In this document: positions 40,796 through 50,427 of the stretch, one piece after another
Numbering within the stretch: the stretch's first letter is position 1
Layout of the letters: each line of letters starts with the position of its first letter
Assembly: GCA_019828595.1 (NCBI GenBank)
Contig: JAHQRK010000030.1
Coordinates: forward strand, 186,001-250,000
Source of the DNA: Aphanomyces cochlioides
Lineage: Eukaryota > Oomycota > Saprolegniomycetes > Saprolegniales > Verrucalvaceae
DNA: 64,000 bases
Direction of reading: 5' to 3'
The notes under the pieces: generated by a model
Seen by the model: the letters and a program-made list of their open reading frames with translations, nothing else
What the model was told of the DNA's origin: nothing
Database searches by the model: none
Made by a program: the position numbers and the translations under genes

Positions 40796-43295
40796 TTAAC
40801 GAGCTGTCTGTAGGCTGGTAGGCATCAATACTGAGCTGCCATATCCGCGAAGACATCTCGGTTTTGCACACACGATTCAGTTCTTCCGCAAAGTATTGCC
40901 CGAACAGCGACTTCAGCAAAGCCCAGAGCGTGGATGGTGCCAACATGCGGCCATGTTTGGCTGGAAGCCACGCTACTGGCTGACGAGTGAGGTACAAGAT
41001 CCATGCGTCATTTCTGAAGACTAACGGAGCTTGCACAGCGATCCATAGTTCGAAAGCGGCAAGAGCATCTTCCACTTGATCCGTTGGGAAGGCAGGGTGT
41101 TTTGGTGCGTCCTCGAAGAAACCCAAGACGCTTGAGATTTCTTCAAGCCTGGTCCACTTTGGATGTTCTTGAAAGGTAAACTTGAATCCATTCGTGAATG
41201 AATCGACCACTGGTAGTTGTGTCGCCGACATCCAACGTTGCCAAGCGTGCATACGGACGACCTTGAGGTAATCACTGTACGTATGTGTGGCTAACTTGGT
41301 TAGGACGACGTTCATGCTTTGGGTGTGGGAATGGATGACTTTCCAGAGTCCGTCAACGTTGCATCGACGTATGTAGTCGACAACATCAAGTTCCGTTCCG
41401 GAGATGTCCGTGGTGTTGGCTTGGTTGTGGTGTTGGAAGGCAGCTCCTTCCCCAACGCTGGCTTGGAGCACTTGGACAAGCTCCTCCATGGTGAGGTTGT
41501 CTGGGTGCCAGCAAAGCTTGCTGTCGACAACATGTTGCCTCTTCACGAAGGCGTCACGTGCTTTCAAGCTTTCTTCTGGGATCTTCTTGATCGCAGGTAT
41601 GTACACACGAGTTGGTGTTTCATGCTGAGAATCCACTGGCATAGTAGTTGCTTCGATGGTTGCGAGAGCATTGAAGAAGTTGTCGGAGGCCCACGATACA
41701 AATGATGGGGACGCTTGTGCAGCGGCTACTCGCTTCTTCGAACGAGGTACAACAAATCCATCTTCGTCGACAGATTGACTCGTGGTGCGTTTAGTTGATT
41801 TTGGATCGACTTCCATGTTGGTGCTCAACTGCGATGAAGCAGGAGGAACAATTGGCTCGGTCTCTAGAGGTGTGACTTCCATGTCTTGTGGCTCTTCCTC
41901 TCTACCCTGGAGTAAAGGTTCTTCGTTTGATTTTGGCTCGGTATGAGGAGGGATCACTTCCATATTTTGTGACTCTTCACCCTGACCTTGGATTATAGGT
42001 TCTTCGTGTTGTTTTTCCTCGTTGACTTTGGCGCGTTTGGTTTGTTTGGCTCCTTGGTCCACTGCGCCTTGTCCTTCTGGTTCCGGCACTTGCTTCTCCG
42101 GACTTTGCATCAACGCTGCGGCGTGGTCCAAGTCCAAGCAATGAGGTGAAGCAGAAGAGGTGCGAGAAGCCGAGCGTTGGAAGTTCTTGACAAACACATT
42201 GTAGGCCACACCATCCATCTTCAGTCGGTCTGCTGGATGACCGTTGACGACTAGTTGTTTGGGGACTTCTGCCTCCAAGAAGTAGACGCGCCACACATTG
42301 GACTGGCAGGAGACATTGGGTATGTGTTGCCGATACGCTTGAAAGATTGGCTTCATCTTCAAACGTCGTAGCAAACGGAAGAGCTTGACAGAGTCGAAGT
42401 TGAATCGAATGCCCACGATGTCCATAAAGAAGAACTTGTCCATCGGGTCGTTCGATTCTTGAGATGATCCGCTGACCTTGACCGTAGGCACTGGAATCGT
42501 GAACTCCTTGCCGAAGATCGAAATGGTTTTCCCAGCGAGCATGTCCTTCACGTCGCGCGAGGTAATGGACACGACGATGTCGCCGGTGCGCGTTTTGTTG
42601 AGTTGAACGAATTCCAATAGGAGGTACGCCCATTCGGCATCTTGGTTTTCCTTGAAGATCGCGTCGATGATCTTCTCGTTGGTATAGGCCTTGTCGGAGA
42701 AGGCTCCATCAGTTTCGATCCACATCGTGGTGGTGGCCTTCTTGACCTTGACTGGGGTCGCCTGCGAGATGGCCTCAAGCAAGTCTTCCTCGTTTGCATC
42801 TTCTTGGCTCGCGAGGTCGATGAGTTTGCTGAGGTACTCCGGCTTGGGGCGGTTGACGACAGTCTTGACTCGTTTCGGAGGTGCATTGTCTTGATCGCCC
42901 TTGAGTAGGTCGGCATAGGATTTTTTCTTGGGTTGTTCTTGTTCTTTTTGAGGAGGACTCTCGCGCGGCGGAGCACCAACGGGATCGGAGAGATCGATGA
43001 TAACTCGGCGCGGCGCAGGGTCGCTAGCTTGGTCGGGTGGAGGGGCTTGTTGGGACATATTGGCATCTTCGGCGTGGTGGAATCCATCTTCATGGCGCTT
43101 GTCGGACTCGCTCGCGTTGGACTCGACAGAGATTTCGTTGGCGGGTGCGTGGAGAAGGCGATCTTGAGCGTCGGCGGAAGGAGACGGCGTCGGACCCTGC
43201 TCGTCCACTGGTGGACCAGAAGGGACAAGGTACTTCACGGAGGAGACATTCGGCATAGAGGGCTTGGCAGCATCGGCGGCAGCGGTAGACGACAT
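40737..43295 (-). CDS. LINE B ORF1 protein (B1)
   Basis: An intact 852-aa protein from an ATG. The N-terminus (about 1-150) is acidic and Pro/Ser-rich, with KKSYADLLKG near 130, a motif type common in L1-like ORF1 proteins. A folded core at about 200-380 contains GKEFTIP (~262) and WRVYF (~335) and ends VFVKNF; it parallels the GKQEFTVP...FRVLF block of LINE A ORF1 and probably binds element RNA. A Glu/Gln-rich linker holds a two-unit repeat around 430-485 (EEPIIQG...NMEV and EEPLLQG...DMEV). It is followed by DEDGFVVPRSKKR, a possible nuclear signal, and a Trp-rich C-terminal domain from about 620. No CCHC knuckle seen. Works as RNP partner of ORF2. Confidence 0.9.
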   Translation of the reverse strand: MSSTAAADAAKPSMPNVSSVKYLVPSGPPVDEQGPTPSPSADAQDRLLHAPANEISVESNASESDKRHEDGFHHAEDANMSQQAPPPDQASDPAPRRVIIDLSDPVGAPPRESPPQKEQEQPKKKSYADLLKGDQDNAPPKRVKTVVNRPKPEYLSKLIDLASQEDANEEDLLEAISQATPVKVKKATTTMWIETDGAFSDKAYTNEKIIDAIFKENQDAEWAYLLLEFVQLNKTRTGDIVVSITSRDVKDMLAGKTISIFGKEFTIPVPTVKVSGSSQESNDPMDKFFFMDIVGIRFNFDSVKLFRLLRRLKMKPIFQAYRQHIPNVSCQSNVWRVYFLEAEVPKQLVVNGHPADRLKMDGVAYNVFVKNFQRSASRTSSASPHCLDLDHAAALMQSPEKQVPEPEGQGAVDQGAKQTKRAKVNEEKQHEEPIIQGQGEESQNMEVIPPHTEPKSNEEPLLQGREEEPQDMEVTPLETEPIVPPASSQLSTNMEVDPKSTKRTTSQSVDEDGFVVPRSKKRVAAAQASPSFVSWASDNFFNALATIEATTMPVDSQHETPTRVYIPAIKKIPEESLKARDAFVKRQHVVDSKLCWHPDNLTMEELVQVLQASVGEGAAFQHHNQANTTDISGTELDVVDYIRRCNVDGLWKVIHSHTQSMNVVLTKLATHTYSDYLKVVRMHAWQRWMSATQLPVVDSFTNGFKFTFQEHPKWTRLEEISSVLGFFEDAPKHPAFPTDQVEDALAAFELWIAVQAPLVFRNDAWILYLTRQPVAWLPAKHGRMLAPSTLWALLKSLFGQYFAEELNRVCKTEMSSRIWQLSIDAYQPTDSSLTAFVGNDNTRLQRRNNLLY

Positions 43296-43357
43296 TGGTC
43301 GAGGGGTACCTTACTTTGGCTGTTGACTTGAGTGGTTGACGGCAAAAGTAAAAGTGG
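43296..43357 (-). promoter_or_regulatory. LINE B 5' UTR (B1)
   Basis: 62 bases between the tRNA-Ala 5' end and the ORF1 ATG. The reconstituted tRNA-Ala gene lies immediately upstream of the element in antisense. No TATA-like motif stands out. The same sequence is in B2 at 62216-62277. Confidence 0.6.
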
Positions 43358-43400
43358 GGGGATGTAGCTCAGATGGTAGAGCGCCCGCTTAGCATGCGGG
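43358..43400 (+). pseudogene. tRNA-Ala(AGC) 5' part between B1 and A3
   Basis: Positions 1-43, rebuilt at the 5' end by the B1 target-site duplication (43358-43372). It would continue as a complete gene but is cut after position 43 by the A3 stub; the 3' part is at 43734-43779. Confidence 0.92.
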
Positions 43401-43733
43401 GCCACAGTCAACCCGAAATTGCCTCGTATCTCGCCACCACCAACTCGGATCAAGATGGTCATGAAAAGAAAGTTGCTTGTATGGCTCTTCTCTATACTGT
43501 TGAATTTTTTCACAGCCTGAATCGCCATGCAACATTTTCTTTCTGCCATGGTTCCTCCAAATTACCCCACACCCAAGTCTATTTCGGTTAAGCAACACTG
43601 GACGATTTTCCACAAGAACCTTCCAAGGTCACATTTCGCAACACATATTTATTATGCGACCTATGAAGCCAAAATCGAAAGTCTAGTTTGCGGCCCTTTT
43701 GGGCCATATTAATTCTTTAATATACTCAGTTAA
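43401..43733 (+). mobile_element. LINE family A copy A3, 333-bp 3' stub
   Basis: Only the last 333 bases of the family A 3' UTR, starting at CCACAGTCAACCCG preceded by one extra G. The 3' end is normal, with terminal hairpins at 43692-43723 and 16-bp duplications at 43385-43400 and 43734-43749. This is a 5'-truncated insertion from incomplete reverse transcription. CACACCCAAG (one C fewer) links it to A2. Confidence 0.92.
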
Positions 43734-43779
43734 CCGCTTAGCATGCGGGAGGTACAGGGATCGATACCCTGCTTCTCCA
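43734..43779 (+). pseudogene. tRNA-Ala(AGC) 3' part, right of A3
   Basis: Positions 28-73. Confidence 0.92.
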
Positions 43780-43780
43780 G

Positions 43781-43852
43781 GCGTCTGTAGTATAGTGGTC
43801 AGTACTTCACGTTGTGGCCGTGACATCCCGGGTTCGACTCCCGGCAGGCGCA
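43781..43852 (+). tRNA. tRNA-His(GTG), unit 12
   Basis: Intact copy with T5 terminator. Confidence 0.95.
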
Positions 43853-44538
43853 TCTTTTTAGCTTCTTTCTATTCAGGACACTACTCTTTCACGCGATCTC
43901 CTTTTCACCTCTGTAGGACACTTCTTTTCCAACATTATCTGTATTCAACTTGACAAGTATACACTGTCCACAATGGAAAATATAACAGTTAGACTTTGAA
44001 CAGTATATTTCTTGGAATCACTTGGTCGATGTGCAATGAAATGGTTGAACCAGAATGTGTACAGCACTTTGAATGGTGTTTGTGGTCGCGTCACATGGAT
44101 AAAGAAGGATAGAAAACATCTCTTTTGTTGTCAATCGCTTGACACTTTTTGGTGTGAACGGTTCGTGTCCCATCGGTCGAAATCGTTTTTTGCTCATAAC
44201 TTTTGCAATATTGCTCCGATTGACCTCAAACTACTTGCAAACTCTTGCTTTTGAAAAGCTCTATCGATTCACACCCTCAGATACCAAAAAAAGACGACCA
44301 GAAATCGACGTACTGTCAAAAAACGGGTTTGCAACAGCTTCATCCACACCAACGAGTTCTCCAACAAGCCGACAAGAAATCGACAGTCTCCACGGGACAT
44401 TTTGGCATACAAGTATCCCGTAGACACGACGAATGCCTGGTTGCAAAAGGGTCGTCACAATCTATCCTTGTACAGACAAGAACAAGAAAGTGGACGATTT
44501 GGCGGACTTGATGCACAGACACAAAAGAACAGTAAAAA
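43853..44538 (+). other. Array spacer (unit 12)
   Basis: Same spacer as unit 1; no gene seen. Confidence 0.8.
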
Positions 44539-44581
44539 GGGGATGTAGCTCAGATGGTAGAGCGCCCGCTTAGCATGCGGG
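44539..44581 (+). pseudogene. tRNA-Ala(AGC) 5' part, left of A4
   Basis: Positions 1-43; the partner 3' part is at 52866-52911. Confidence 0.92.
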
Positions 44582-46241
44582 AACCTCCCTTCGTCTGGGA
44601 AAACAAGAATTTACTGTGCCTGAATATTCTCCCCACTCGAAACTTTATTTTATTACTTTCAACAACCTGGTGGATCACGATATTCAAAAAGCGATTTTGA
44701 AAAAGTTGGAAGAGCTCACTCACTGCGTCATTGTTGGTTTTAACCCCAGTACTGACAATTTATTACGCTCGACCCAATTTCGAGTCCTTTTTGACTCCGA
44801 AACTCCTCCTTTGGCATTGGTACCAGATGATGGAGGCGAGCCTCTGAGAGAAATCGAGATCCAAAACCAAGTTTATGTTTTTCAACATAAAATTCGGTCC
44901 CTCAATCAAACGGTCCCTCCCAGCGTTCAAGCTAGACTGGAAAAAGCCAAACAAAAAGACGACGCTAAAAAGAATACAGACCATGTCGAGGAAAACGCTA
45001 CAGAGGAAAAAATTGATGCTCCCGAAAATCCATCGACAGAAAACCAACCACCCAACACCCCGAAGGAAAATACTGGCACAACTGGAAACTCCGAATCCCC
45101 TAATGCCGATCCCAAGGAAAATCAAAATGGCAAGGAAAACTTTGTCGACCTGTCAAGCGATGTGGACATGGAACAAGAGGAGAAATCAAATATCGAAGAG
45201 GAAGAAATGGTAGCTCAACCCAAGAAGATATTAAATCCTCCACAATCACCCAAGGGCTCGAGCGAGAATAATATTATTCTCACAGACAAACCCAATTTAT
45301 CCCAGGACGAATTTAAACCAACTCGAGCCGGTTTTATTCAAGGTCCCCAATACAAAATATCAGCTACCTCGATTCCAACACAAAATCGATTCGCTATCCT
45401 CAGCTCAGACGACTCTGACGTGACAACTTCAGGCACAACGGTTCCTCGATTCCATCTTGATATCGTTCCTACCGACACGCCCAAAAAACGTCCTGCTTCG
45501 TCCCCAAAATCAACGATACCCAAAAAAATTCCAGCCTCTACGAAACCAGCAGGAGCCAAAGTGAAGGCTCAAATCACAGAGCTGAAGAAAAAACTGAATG
45601 AATCCACCAACCCATTGGTATTTCATGATGAAACCCTCAACCAACCTGGCTTTATTGGAAATATCTATATGGACCCAAAATCTCGCAAAATCGCATCCAA
45701 TTTAATTGCCTCGAGAGGAATTATACGTTTAATGGCTGGAGAAAATCCCATGCAAGCTATTGATGAAGAACGATTTACCTCGTACTACCAAAAACAGCAT
45801 GGCCATCCTCCTCCTGAAAATTACAGCCCCACAAATCTATTCCAAAGTTTGTGTCCAAATGACGAAGACTACCACATGAGAAGATCTCTAGCAGCAATCG
45901 ATCTATTTCTGTCCAACAGAGCACCTGAAGCTTATACGAACGATGAGTATATTAATCTGTGCCTGAAAGACAAAGTCCACCGTTGGCCCAATTGCAATTT
46001 AATCACGGACGCCTCCTTGATTAAATTAATTTCCAGTCCTGCTGCTGGAAACCTGGTGCAACATCATAAAATTGAAGAAGAGTTGAGCCATATTGTGAAA
46101 GATCTGGCACTCCAAACAATTGACCCTACGAAGTGTTTTGACTCGGATACTGATGCCTTGTTAACTTTACTTCCGGACGAAAAGGCTCCTGAACTCGACT
46201 ACAAAGAACTTGGCGATGGTGACAATGCAGACTCCAATTGA
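44582..46241 (+). pseudogene. LINE A ORF1, N-terminally truncated (A4)
   Basis: The frame is open from the junction to the stop at 46239-46241 (541 codons from a GTG at 44616, no inactivating frameshift). About 290 N-terminal residues are lost, so the start codon, the disordered N-terminus and the beginning of the RRM-like core are missing. It keeps the second half of the core, the acidic linker and the C-terminal domain. Private change: Ile for Thr in EEKIDAP. Expression is unlikely without the 5' UTR. Confidence 0.87.
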
Positions 46242-46341
46242 CTCGCCAACACACAAAATCAATTAAAACCACAATCACCACACCCCGACCCAAACCAACA
46301 CAACGACTTGAAGTCAAAAAATCAAAACCCAAATATTAATC

Positions 46342-49300
46342 ATGACCGTGACCACAATTAACGCGCTACCACAAGCCATTATCGACTGGGATATTAGCTT
46401 GTTTTCTCTCAACACAAATGGTCTCTCCAACTCTTTCCACCACCTTCTCAAGAACTTTCTCCTCAAAAACTCTATCTCACTTATCCAAGAAACTCGACTG
46501 CCTTACCCCAGCGACCATGGCAAAATCAATTTCTACTGGAAAAAACATACCAACCAACAAGGCACTTTCTTCTACGAGGAGCCAATTTATTCCATCAGCC
46601 ATACCTCTCATCCCACTGGAGGCCTTGCTACATTTATTCATCCTGACTGCCCTCTGGACAATTGCACCAATTTAAACCACTCTTGGGACAAACCTCTCCT
46701 CCGTGGTCGTTATTTACTTATATCGGCCACTCTGGACAATATCCCGGTTTTTATTCACAACATCTATGCTCCGTACGACTATCACGACCGTGTGGATTTT
46801 TTTAATGATCTGCCTCGCGATTTTCCACCCGAAGCTTTTCATATTGTTGGTGGCGACTTTAACGTTATTTTCTCCCCAACATTAGATTCATGCCGTCCTT
46901 CGACTCATGCGACTCATGGCTCATATGAACTCAACCTATGGCTACAAGATTTACACCTCGTTGACATTTTCCGTCAACAAAATCCACTGAAACGTGCTTT
47001 CACAAGTCCAAAATTTGTCAATCGGCTTGACTATATTTTCATCTCGTCTGCTATGGCATCCCTACGTCATCTGAAATTTCGTCACCTGGAACTAATTCCT
47101 CATGCTGACCACACTCCCTGCAAATTATTGACCAAACGTCCAGCAGTATCAATGGGACCTGGTCCATGGAAAACACCACAATGGGTTCTCAACAATGACA
47201 AGGCCAAATTAATTATCTCTCGTCAACTTGAAACCTTCCTTACCAAGACCCAATTAAACTCAAATGTTGGTCTACATTTCGACACCATGATCACCAACAT
47301 GCGAAATCAATTAAAATACCTACACGACGAGTTGGTCGAAAATCAACAAAGGCCTCTCAAGAAATTATCTATGGATTTGGCTTTATTGATTCGGGATTAC
47401 CAAAACGCCCCATGTGCGTCCTTGATGGCACGTATCAAAACAATTCAAGCTGCCATACATGAATATCATGACAGGAAAAAAGTCCTACGGGAAGATACTG
47501 CTATGCAAACTCATCTCGAGAAAGCGGAAAGGTGTACCAAATTTCACCTGAAGCCACCTCGCACAATCCCTTTACAAAAATCTCCCTTCAAGGCACTCAA
47601 AATGTCCAATGGAAATATTGCTTCTGATCAACAATCAATTTCCTCGACACTCCACGAGTTTTATTCTGACCTGTATGGCGACCATGAGGCAGTTGACAAG
47701 GAAAGAATGGCCAAGTATTTAAAAACTCTGATATCTCGCCGACTCAATATCGACGACAAGAGATTTATTGGGGCTCCTCTCACGGCAAACGAATTTTATT
47801 TTGCCATTAAACACTCCAAACGGAATTCAACTCCTGGGCCAAATTCACTGCCCTACGAAATTTTGAAAATGTTTCCCCATGAATGGTCCCTGGCTTTGGA
47901 AATGCTATACTATTACCAAATCAACTCTCACTCCAACTTGGCACCCTCCCAATTGACAAGTTTAATTGTACTGCTGTACAAAAAGGACGACAAACTACTC
48001 CCAAAAAATTACCGTCCCATCAGCTTGGTCAATATCGACGTGAAAATCCTCACAATGGTCCTTGCAGAACGAATGCAGAGAATCATTCAGTCGATAGTCC
48101 ACCCGGATCAAACAGGTTTTATTCGTGGTCGATCAATCCAAACCAATTTACTGCGCTTGGAAGACCTGAATCACTTTATGAAGTTTTATTCCTCCGAGTC
48201 TATTGTGGCCCTCTTGGACTTTGAAAAAGCCTTTGATAGGGTCAACCATTCCTATTTATTGGCAACCCTGAAGGAATTTAATTTTCCACCGTCCTTTCTC
48301 AACATGGTCAAAGTGCTTTATTCAAATCGTCGTGGACGAATTATTGTCAATGGACATTTATCCAACCCATTTAAGATCCAACGTGGTGTTTTACAAGGCG
48401 ACCCATTATCACCTCTTTTATTTGTCTTGGCGCTAGAACCTATGTGTTTAGCCATACGCAAGAGAAAAGATTTGGGCATACGAATTGGTCATCACACTCA
48501 CACCGGGAGCTATTATGCAGACGACTCCCAATTGTACTCCAAAAATACATCGACGTTGCAACTCCAACTCGACATCGTCAAAAAATTCTGTGATATCTCT
48601 GGTTTCAAGTTAAATCTCTCCAAGACAGAATTATTAACCCATGCCAATTTACCTCCAGACCTGGCACCTTTGGCTATTACTGATGACAAACCTGCTAAAT
48701 CGTTGGGCCTTTTAATTTCTCCCAACATCACAGCCACAACACGTTTAAATTCGCTATTGGAGAAATTGGTCTCAAGAACACAACTATGGTCTTATCGAGC
48801 ACGAACCCTACCCGGAAAAGTGACAATCCTAAGGTCAATTTGTTTTCCTGTGCTCTGGTATCAACTCCAATTTATTCCGATCGACAAAGAATATGCCAAA
48901 CTATTCGACAAGGTCGCCAAGCAATTTATTCACGGCGATACAATTGATCCATATTCGACTCAACGTTATTTGCATCAATTCAACTCGGACATTATTTTCC
49001 TTCCAAAAGCACAAGGTGGTCTCGGATTTAAATCGTCTACCCACTGGTGGTCAAAACTACACCGGGTCATGACCTTTAAATGCTTCAAGCTACTCCTAGC
49101 ACCACCTCACAACTCGTATGGTCAAACGAAATTGCCAGCATGGCTATCCATTGGAGAATATTTACTCTCCAGAGCCTTCAGTCCATGGGGAAATTTTTAT
49201 GATCTCCTTTTCATGAGTCCACACTCTAGTATGTACAAAGCCATATCACACCAAGATAAGGTTCCACCTCTCTGGTCAGCATTTACTCGACTATGGTTAT

Positions 49301-50427
49301 CCTTATCTCCAACCCCACTTAAATTTCCCACAGTACAAGTCGATGGAAATTTTCCACTTTGGCACAATCAATTCTTACCCTTGGAGAAAACTGTCTTTGA
49401 ACACTGCTATCCAAAGACTTATGATTATGCTGTATCACTGGCAAAATTAAATTTTACCCATGTTCGCCACCTACTCGATGAAAATGGCAATCTTATGGAT
49501 CGGAAAATCCTGTTAGATTGGATTAAATCTCAATGCTCAAGACGCCATTTAGCCACTCCCGATCATAAATGGTGGTATGCTCTACACGGAAGACTTAAGT
49601 CTATCCTTCCATCTCCACCCGAGGACACAGAAATTAATTTTCGTCAGCCTACACCTTATCGGCAAACGGCTACCGAAATTACTTGGGCTGGAAATTTTAA
49701 AGATGGCTTTTTACCCTTTATTGATGCCACCTTGGATGATTTAACTCATGAATTTAAATCCAAATCAGCTCAGGAGGTTTTACCCACAGCGCATTTATTG
49801 GTACCCTCGGATTTTTATGCCCACAAGGAAAATATTAAAGTGGTCGCATTCTACAGGCAGCCCAAATTTATTCTGCCAACGTATAGTGCTTTCATATATC
49901 GACTGCTTATACGAGCCTTACCTCTCCGATACAAATTCAAGTACTCGGACGATATCCCGAACACTTGTATTTTTTGTCATGAAGTGGAGACGTATAAACA
50001 TTTCACCTTGGACTGTCCATATACTCGAGCATGTTGGAGTCCATTTAAATCCATGGCCAGATCCCTTAACTTTACTTGGCCAACTACCATGGAAAAAATA
50101 TTCTTCTCTCCTATAGCACTCCAAGACAAAGACCTCCAAGCTGGATTTAATTTGCTGTGGCCAATTTTTTTATCTTGTATTTGGTATACAATTTGGAAAA
50201 CTCGGTGCGACCGGATTTACCGTCCAGATTTACCTAACAAAACACCTATGACGATATCCAGCTTAGCAGGACACATTATAAAGCGGCATCTGTACCAAGT
50301 CAATCGAGCCTCCTTGGACGACTCCACGAAGGCTTCCTTGACATCGGTGCTTCATAGTTTGCACCAGAATGAGTGGTTCTCTGCCCAAATCTTACCACAA
50401 TCTCAAAACGAGACCTTGGAACCTTAA
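46342..50427 (+). CDS. LINE A ORF2: APE endonuclease / reverse transcriptase (A4)
   Basis: Intact, 1361 aa, all endonuclease, reverse transcriptase and knuckle motifs as in A1. A private Leu for Phe occurs in AKLIIS after the endonuclease domain. It has His87 and LKSI like A2 but Leu251 and Ala after LTKRP like A1. The element has lost its 5' end, so this is coding-intact but probably silent unless driven from outside. Confidence 0.93.
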   Translation: MTVTTINALPQAIIDWDISLFSLNTNGLSNSFHHLLKNFLLKNSISLIQETRLPYPSDHGKINFYWKKHTNQQGTFFYEEPIYSISHTSHPTGGLATFIHPDCPLDNCTNLNHSWDKPLLRGRYLLISATLDNIPVFIHNIYAPYDYHDRVDFFNDLPRDFPPEAFHIVGGDFNVIFSPTLDSCRPSTHATHGSYELNLWLQDLHLVDIFRQQNPLKRAFTSPKFVNRLDYIFISSAMASLRHLKFRHLELIPHADHTPCKLLTKRPAVSMGPGPWKTPQWVLNNDKAKLIISRQLETFLTKTQLNSNVGLHFDTMITNMRNQLKYLHDELVENQQRPLKKLSMDLALLIRDYQNAPCASLMARIKTIQAAIHEYHDRKKVLREDTAMQTHLEKAERCTKFHLKPPRTIPLQKSPFKALKMSNGNIASDQQSISSTLHEFYSDLYGDHEAVDKERMAKYLKTLISRRLNIDDKRFIGAPLTANEFYFAIKHSKRNSTPGPNSLPYEILKMFPHEWSLALEMLYYYQINSHSNLAPSQLTSLIVLLYKKDDKLLPKNYRPISLVNIDVKILTMVLAERMQRIIQSIVHPDQTGFIRGRSIQTNLLRLEDLNHFMKFYSSESIVALLDFEKAFDRVNHSYLLATLKEFNFPPSFLNMVKVLYSNRRGRIIVNGHLSNPFKIQRGVLQGDPLSPLLFVLALEPMCLAIRKRKDLGIRIGHHTHTGSYYADDSQLYSKNTSTLQLQLDIVKKFCDISGFKLNLSKTELLTHANLPPDLAPLAITDDKPAKSLGLLISPNITATTRLNSLLEKLVSRTQLWSYRARTLPGKVTILRSICFPVLWYQLQFIPIDKEYAKLFDKVAKQFIHGDTIDPYSTQRYLHQFNSDIIFLPKAQGGLGFKSSTHWWSKLHRVMTFKCFKLLLAPPHNSYGQTKLPAWLSIGEYLLSRAFSPWGNFYDLLFMSPHSSMYKAISHQDKVPPLWSAFTRLWLSLSPTPLKFPTVQVDGNFPLWHNQFLPLEKTVFEHCYPKTYDYAVSLAKLNFTHVRHLLDENGNLMDRKILLDWIKSQCSRRHLATPDHKWWYALHGRLKSILPSPPEDTEINFRQPTPYRQTATEITWAGNFKDGFLPFIDATLDDLTHEFKSKSAQEVLPTAHLLVPSDFYAHKENIKVVAFYRQPKFILPTYSAFIYRLLIRALPLRYKFKYSDDIPNTCIFCHEVETYKHFTLDCPYTRACWSPFKSMARSLNFTWPTTMEKIFFSPIALQDKDLQAGFNLLWPIFLSCIWYTIWKTRCDRIYRPDLPNKTPMTISSLAGHIIKRHLYQVNRASLDDSTKASLTSVLHSLHQNEWFSAQILPQSQNETLEP

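Larger units (their letters stand above)
34765..43357 (-). mobile_element. LINE family B copy B1, full length
   Basis: An 8593-bp non-LTR retrotransposon on the minus strand. It has a 62-bp 5' UTR (43296-43357, starting CCACTTTTACTTTTGCC), ORF1, overlapping ORF2, and a 1.85-kb 3' UTR (34765-36613) ending CGATTGTACA. It is flanked by direct copies of tRNA-Ala positions 1-15. Insertion is antisense to the tRNA. Since the duplication contains the whole 5' end of the gene, the sequence to its right again starts with a full tRNA-Ala 5' end. It is nearly identical to B2 (a few substitutions and one G in a G-run). Confidence 0.94.

Noticed and set aside
40349..40799. Plus-strand open frames opposite LINE B ORF1 and ORF2
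   Set aside because: Shadows of the long minus-strand coding regions, short and without recognisable motifs.
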